From contig CAYWTL010000032.1 in the NCBI GenBank assembly GCA_964460245.1, positions 1-27,367 of the forward strand: DNA of 27,367 bases. The letters run 5' to 3'. Source of the DNA: JAXDBM01 sp964460245 (GTDB lineage: Bacteria > Desulfobacterota > Syntrophia > Syntrophales > Fen-1087). The notes beneath the pieces are model-generated. The model was not told the origin of the DNA. It worked only from the letters and a program-made list of their open reading frames with translations, and did not search any database. A program made the position numbers and the translations under genes. How positions within the stretch are numbered: position 1 is the stretch's first letter; each line of letters starts with the position of its first letter. Below, in pieces: positions 23,118 to 27,367 of the stretch.

Positions 23118-23924
23118 CTACCTCCCCAAAAGAAGAACGTCCCCGGCAATGACCCTTTGCACGAACCCGTTTTCACTCCGCATCAGAATGGCGCCGTCGG
23201 CGTCGATGTCGGCGACCACGCCTTCCTGCGAATCGTCGCGCTGAACCACCCGGATCGACTTTCCCAGAATATCGGCATGGGCCAGCCAGACATCGCGCAG
23301 GCCGGCGAACCCAGCCTGGACGAAGACCCTATACCATTTTTCAATGCAGTCAAACATTCTCGAAATCACGTCGAGACGGTTCTGCGCAATCCCGGTCTCG
23401 ATCCGAAGGGACGTGGCGGTATCGGAAAGGGGGGCTTCGAAATCCGCCCGTTCCATGTTGACATTGAGCCCGATGCCCAGGATGATGAAGTCGACGGCGC
23501 CTGCGGAGGCCTTCATCTCCGTCAGGATGCCGCAGGCTTTTTTGCTGCGAATGAGCACATCGTTGGGCCATTTGATCGAGACGCCGTCGGGGCAGTATCC
23601 CGAAAGAAGCTCCGCCACGGCCACCCCGGCCATCAGCGTAATCTGGGGGGCCGTCGCCGGCTCGATTCGAGGCCTCAGGATCGCCGACACGTAGAGGTTG
23701 ACGCCGGGGGGGGACTGCCAGACGCGGTTCAACCTTCCCTTTCCGCTCGTCTGTGCATCGGCAACGACGATCTCCCCCTCCCGGGCGCCGCTCAGGGCAA
23801 GCCGAAAGGCCTGACTGTTCGTCGAGCCGATTTCCGGGAAATAGTGAACGCGCGTGACCAGGGAAGTGCGCTTCAGGGAATCGGAAAGCGCCCGCCGGGT
23901 GAAATCGGATGCACTCTTTTCCAT
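23118..23924 (-). CDS. birA: Biotin--[acetyl-CoA-carboxylase] ligase (group I, no HTH)
   Basis: The 268-residue enzyme activates biotin with ATP and attaches it to a lysine of biotin carboxyl carrier proteins. The biotinyl-AMP loop is present as TSGKGRLNRVW (residues 59-69, usual form GRGRRGR), with STNSQA before it, KWPNDVLI and KKACGILTE in the core, and LGIGLNVN. It lacks the N-terminal helix-turn-helix of E. coli BirA, so it should not act as the biotin repressor. The C-terminal SH3-like region (GVVADIDADGAILMRSENG) is kept. I use the ATG at 23924, preceded by GGGG; a TTG at 23960 is possible. It begins 39 bases after nadC. Confidence 0.93.
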   Translation of the reverse strand: MEKSASDFTRRALSDSLKRTSLVTRVHYFPEIGSTNSQAFRLALSGAREGEIVVADAQTSGKGRLNRVWQSPPGVNLYVSAILRPRIEPATAPQITLMAGVAVAELLSGYCPDGVSIKWPNDVLIRSKKACGILTEMKASAGAVDFIILGIGLNVNMERADFEAPLSDTATSLRIETGIAQNRLDVISRMFDCIEKWYRVFVQAGFAGLRDVWLAHADILGKSIRVVQRDDSQEGVVADIDADGAILMRSENGFVQRVIAGDVLLLGR

Positions 23925-23963
23925 GTCAGCCCCATGACCGATCGGCGCCGAAATCGGCAATCC

Positions 23964-24797
23964 CTACTGCACGACCAGGGAGATGTCCGCGGCGGTCACG
24001 GAGTGGGTCAAAGCTCCCACGGAGATGAAGTCGACGCCGGTTTCGGCAATCTGCCTCGCACTGGCAAGCGTCACGTTCCCGGATGCTTCCACGGGAATCC
24101 GACCGCCGATCAGAACGACGGCCTCGCGCATGGCTTCGAGACCCATGTTGTCCAGCATGACGGCATCGGCGCCGGCGTCGAGCGCCTCCATCACCTCGCC
24201 GTGATTCTTGACTTCCACCTCGATCTTCAGCAGGTGGGGGATTTTCCGTCTCGCCCGCTTTACGGCCTCGCCGATGCCTCCGGCCGCCGTGATGTGGTTA
24301 TCCTTGATCAGGACCCCGTCGTAGAGGGCAAAGCGGTGATTCAGGCCGCCGCCCGCTGCGACCGCGCACTTGTCGAGGATCCGGAGTCCCGGGACCGTCT
24401 TGCGGGTGTCCAGAATCCTGGCGCTCGTTCCCGAAACGGCATTCACGAACTGGCGCGTCAGTGTGGCGATACCGCACATCCGCTGGAGAAAATTCAGCGC
24501 CACCCGCTCGGCGGTCAGGATGTCACCGAGGTTTCCGGACAGTTCCGCCAGGATGTCTCCGCGGCGGATTTCGCTGCCGTCTTCACGACAGCCGGCAAAC
24601 CGAATATCCCGGTTCAGGAAAAGAAAGGTCTCCCGGAACACATCGATCCCTGCCACAACCAGATCGGTTTTGGCCACCGCCCGCGCAGCGCCGCTTTCAA
24701 GGCCGGACAGCAGCGCTGCGGTCGTCACGTCTCCCGCGCCCACATCCTCGTCCAGCGCGGACCGGATCAATTGGCGAAGCTTGTCTCTCGGAATCAA
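23964..24797 (-). CDS. nadC: Nicotinate-nucleotide pyrophosphorylase (carboxylating)
   Basis: The 277-residue enzyme makes nicotinate mononucleotide from quinolinate and PRPP in NAD synthesis. Conserved elements are DEDVGAGDVTT near residue 16, ERVALNFLQRMCGIATLT, LDTRKTVPGLR with GGGLNHRFALYDGVLIKDNHI, and IEVEVKN, VMLDNM, VEASGNV near the C-terminus. These are the quinolinate- and PRPP-binding residues. The start is a TTG at 24797; the ribosome-binding site is weak (GGAG about 11 bases upstream) and no in-frame ATG gives a better choice. The gene lies 54 bases after valS on the same strand, with birA next, so the four genes are probably co-transcribed. Confidence 0.94.
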   Translation of the reverse strand: MIPRDKLRQLIRSALDEDVGAGDVTTAALLSGLESGAARAVAKTDLVVAGIDVFRETFLFLNRDIRFAGCREDGSEIRRGDILAELSGNLGDILTAERVALNFLQRMCGIATLTRQFVNAVSGTSARILDTRKTVPGLRILDKCAVAAGGGLNHRFALYDGVLIKDNHITAAGGIGEAVKRARRKIPHLLKIEVEVKNHGEVMEALDAGADAVMLDNMGLEAMREAVVLIGGRIPVEASGNVTLASARQIAETGVDFISVGALTHSVTAADISLVVQ

Positions 24798-24851
24798 AAT
24801 TTCTGCATCTCCGGATTCACCCGCCGTCTCCCCGCGTGGGCGTTACGGTCT

Positions 24852-27367
24852 TTATTCTCCGCCCGATTCTCCTTGCGGTTTTCCCATCTCGTCGAGTTTT
24901 CGGATCGCCGCTTCCAGGACCCGGTGCTTTTCGCCGAAATCCCGGTACTTCTGCTGTTCCTTCTTGACGACGTCCTCGGCCGCCTTGGCCATGAAGTCGC
25001 GATTGGCCAGTTTTCTGGACACCACGCTGAGGTCCTTGTCCACGCGGGCCAGTTCCTTTTCCAGCCGGGCCTTTTCACCGGCAAGATCGATCAGATCCTC
25101 CATCAGGACGAAAATCCGCGACAGGCCGGCCACGCCGACGGCCGCTCCCCTGGGCTCCTCCAGGTTCTCGCCGACCGTCAGCATCTCCAGGTTGCCGAGG
25201 TTGACGATGAACTCCCTCCCCTTCTCCAGGACGGCGGCAAGGGCCGCATCGGGCGCGGAGACGACCACTTTCAGCTTTTTCGACGGAGCGATGTTCATTT
25301 CGCCGCGGATGTTCCGAATGCGCGTGATGACTTCCATGATCTGTCCCATGCGGCGCTCCGCCTCCCCGTCTTCGAATTCTCCGTTCGCTTCCGGATAGGA
25401 ACTGACCATGATCGAGGCGCCGTCCGCCGCGACGGCCTGCCAGATTTCCTCGGTCAGGAACGGCATGAAGGGATGCACCAGCTTGAGCAGGGTTTTCAGC
25501 ACGGTCAGCAGTGTCCACTGGGACGCCCGCCGCCGCGGAGACGGCTCCCGACCGTAGAGAACCGGCTTGATCAGCTCCAGGTACCAGTCGCAAAACTCGT
25601 GCCAGGCAAACTGGTAGATGCTTCCCGCCGCCTCATTGAACCGGTATTCATCCAGACCCCGGATCACCTCTTCGACCGTTTTATTGAGCCTCGCCAGGAT
25701 CCAGCGGTCCGGCAGGGACAGATCCGCTTTTGCGGGGGGAACATCTTGCCCGGCGTCGTAATCCTCGATGTTCATCACGCAAAATTTCGTGGCGTTCCAG
25801 ATCTTGTTGACAAAGAATTTGTATCCCTCAATCCGCTCCTCCGACATCCGGACATCCCGGCCCTGCGCCGTGAAGGCGGCCAGGGTGAACCGGAAGGGAT
25901 CGGCGCCGTACTTGTCGATCATCTCGAGCGGGTCGATGATGTTCCCCTTCGATTTGCTCATCTTGTCGCCATTCTCGTCACGGACCAGGGCGTGGAGGTA
26001 GACATCCCGAAAGGGCACGTCCTTCATGACATACAGGCCCATCATCATCATTCGGGCCACCCAGAAGAAGAGGATGTCAAACCCGGTGATCAGCAGGGAT
26101 GTGGGATAGAAGGTCCTGAGCGCACCCGTCTGCTCCGGCCAGCCAAGCGTGGAAAAGGGCCAAAGGGCAGAACTGAACCAGGTATCCAGGACATCCTCTT
26201 CCTGGCGAAGTGCCGTTCCCCGGCAGCCGGGGCATTGCTCCGGATCGGCAGCCGACACGATCGTCTCCCCGCAGCCGTCGCAGTACCAGACGGGAATCCG
26301 GTGTCCCCACCAGATCTGACGGGAGATGCACCAGTCGCGGATATTGCTCATCCATTCGAAATAGGTGGCCTCCCACATGGACGGTACGATCCGTGTCTTG
26401 CCCTTGACCACGGCGGCGTTGGCCGCCTTCGCCAGCGGCGCGATCTTCACGAACCATTGCTTGGAAACAAAGGGTTCCACATCGGTTTTGCAGCGGTAGC
26501 ACTGTCCGATATTGTGGGTGTAGGGTTCCGTGCCGACGAGATAACCCTGCTTTTCGAGATCCTTCACGATATTTTTCCGGCACTCATAGCGATCCTGTCC
26601 CCGATAAATCCCGCCGTTTTCATTGATCGCGGCGCTGCCGTCCATGATCTTGATGATTTCGAGATTGTGACGTCCGGCAATGGCAAAATCATTGGGATCG
26701 GATGCCGGTGTGATCTTGACGGCGCCGGAGCCGAATTCCATGGTCACATAATCATCGGCAATCACGGGAATTCTCTTGTCGACAATGGGCAGGATGACCT
26801 CCTTGCCCACCTTGTCGGCGTAGCGCGGGTCCTTCGGGTTCACGGCCACGGCCGTGTCGCCGAGCATCGTCTCGGGTCGCGTGGTAGCGACAATGATATC
26901 GCCGCTGCCGTCCGCGTAGGGGTAGCGGATGTTCCAGAGGAAACCCGGCTCCTCCTTGTATTCGACCTCCAGGTCCGAAATGGCCGTGTGACAGCGCGGA
27001 CACCAGTTGACGATATAGTCCCCCTGGTAGATCAGGCCATCCCGATAGAGCCGCACAAAAACCTCCCGGACGGCGCGGGACAGGCCCTCATCCATGGTAA
27101 AGCGCTCGCGGGACCAGTCGCAGGAACAGCCCAGTCGCTTGAGCTGGTTGATGATCACGCCGCCGTATTTCTCCTTCCACTGCCAGACCCGCTCGATGAA
27201 TTTTTGCCGGCCCAGATCGTGGCGGGTCAGCCCCTCCTTTGCCAGCTCCTGCTCCACCACATTCTGGGTGGCGATTCCGGCATGGTCGGTCCCGGGCATC
27301 CAGAGGGCGTTGTAGCCCTGCATCCGCTTGAAGCGCGTCATGATATCCTGAAGGACGTTGTTCAGGG
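24852..27367 (-). CDS. valS: Valyl-tRNA synthetase (5' end outside window)
   Basis: About 838 codons of the enzyme that charges tRNA-Val are visible; the N-terminus with the HIGH motif lies beyond the window edge. The first visible residues, LNNVLQDIMTRFKRMQGY, lead into the family's LWMPGTDHAGIATQN. The editing (CP1) domain follows, with TTRPETMLGDTAVAVNP. A four-cysteine ribbon (CDGCGE, CPGC) precedes VLDTWFSSALWPF. The ATP-binding KMSKS is in DKMSKSKGN, then comes the anticodon-binding region. The last 70 residues form the ValRS coiled-coil arm (LAGEKARLEKELARVDKDL). All features are intact, and it is the first visible gene of the valS-nadC-birA-coaX run. Confidence 0.97.
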   Translation of the reverse strand, partial: LNNVLQDIMTRFKRMQGYNALWMPGTDHAGIATQNVVEQELAKEGLTRHDLGRQKFIERVWQWKEKYGGVIINQLKRLGCSCDWSRERFTMDEGLSRAVREVFVRLYRDGLIYQGDYIVNWCPRCHTAISDLEVEYKEEPGFLWNIRYPYADGSGDIIVATTRPETMLGDTAVAVNPKDPRYADKVGKEVILPIVDKRIPVIADDYVTMEFGSGAVKITPASDPNDFAIAGRHNLEIIKIMDGSAAINENGGIYRGQDRYECRKNIVKDLEKQGYLVGTEPYTHNIGQCYRCKTDVEPFVSKQWFVKIAPLAKAANAAVVKGKTRIVPSMWEATYFEWMSNIRDWCISRQIWWGHRIPVWYCDGCGETIVSAADPEQCPGCRGTALRQEEDVLDTWFSSALWPFSTLGWPEQTGALRTFYPTSLLITGFDILFFWVARMMMMGLYVMKDVPFRDVYLHALVRDENGDKMSKSKGNIIDPLEMIDKYGADPFRFTLAAFTAQGRDVRMSEERIEGYKFFVNKIWNATKFCVMNIEDYDAGQDVPPAKADLSLPDRWILARLNKTVEEVIRGLDEYRFNEAAGSIYQFAWHEFCDWYLELIKPVLYGREPSPRRRASQWTLLTVLKTLLKLVHPFMPFLTEEIWQAVAADGASIMVSSYPEANGEFEDGEAERRMGQIMEVITRIRNIRGEMNIAPSKKLKVVVSAPDAALAAVLEKGREFIVNLGNLEMLTVGENLEEPRGAAVGVAGLSRIFVLMEDLIDLAGEKARLEKELARVDKDLSVVSRKLANRDFMAKAAEDVVKKEQQKYRDFGEKHRVLEAAIRKLDEMGKPQGESGGE

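Overview
The window is GC-rich, gene-dense bacterial DNA. Its gene content is a liv-type branched-chain substrate importer, a small exported tri-heme cytochrome c, an OFA-family carboxylate transporter, an exported isoaspartyl methyltransferase, and a group I BirA beside nadC, coaX and valS. That mix suggests an anaerobic Desulfobacterota-like organism, perhaps a syntroph. This is inference from gene content only; no rRNA or tRNA gene is visible.

Layout. (1) 1-294: the tail of an unidentified + strand gene and a short OsmC-like piece. (2) 300-5008, minus strand: a complete livKHMGF operon, with a textbook intrinsic terminator between livK and livH. (3) 5169-7192: a broken aldo/keto reductase remnant, a ChaN-family gene on + with a good promoter, a tri-heme cytochrome c and an ABM-domain protein. 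(4) 7469-10919, minus: a two-gene unit behind a perfect TTGACA-N17-TATAAT promoter, comprising an exported protein-L-isoaspartate methyltransferase and a large membrane protein with an embedded spermidine-synthase-like domain. (5) 10977-20075, minus: the most interesting block. It holds a SpoIID-like protein, AmpG, a fused MurU-AmgK, a ketoacyl-ACP synthase III, an acyl carrier protein, a tandem-domain family 2 glycosyltransferase, a DUF4922 HIT-like protein and an M15 peptidase. (6) 20133-22234, plus: mobA and an OFA-family MFS transporter with an intrinsic terminator. (7) 22346 to the end, minus: coaX, birA, nadC and valS (valS runs off the window).

How the genes work together. In region 5, AmpG should import muropeptides. 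The fused MurU-AmgK should turn MurNAc into MurNAc-1-phosphate and then UDP-MurNAc, the Pseudomonas-type recycling bypass. The M15 peptidase and the SpoIID-like protein have peptidoglycan-directed folds, yet neither shows a signal peptide, so cytoplasmic processing of imported fragments is possible. The glycosyltransferase, DUF4922 protein, KAS III and ACP are not part of any recycling pathway I know. They may define an undescribed branch that re-uses or acylates the salvaged sugar. The block has internal promoters, so it is a set of linked transcription units rather than one simple operon.

No gene-free stretch exceeds 300 bases. The longest gaps (6613-6856, 7193-7468, 10711-10976) hold promoters and leaders, described below. 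I saw no CRISPR array, insertion sequence, attachment site or RNA gene.
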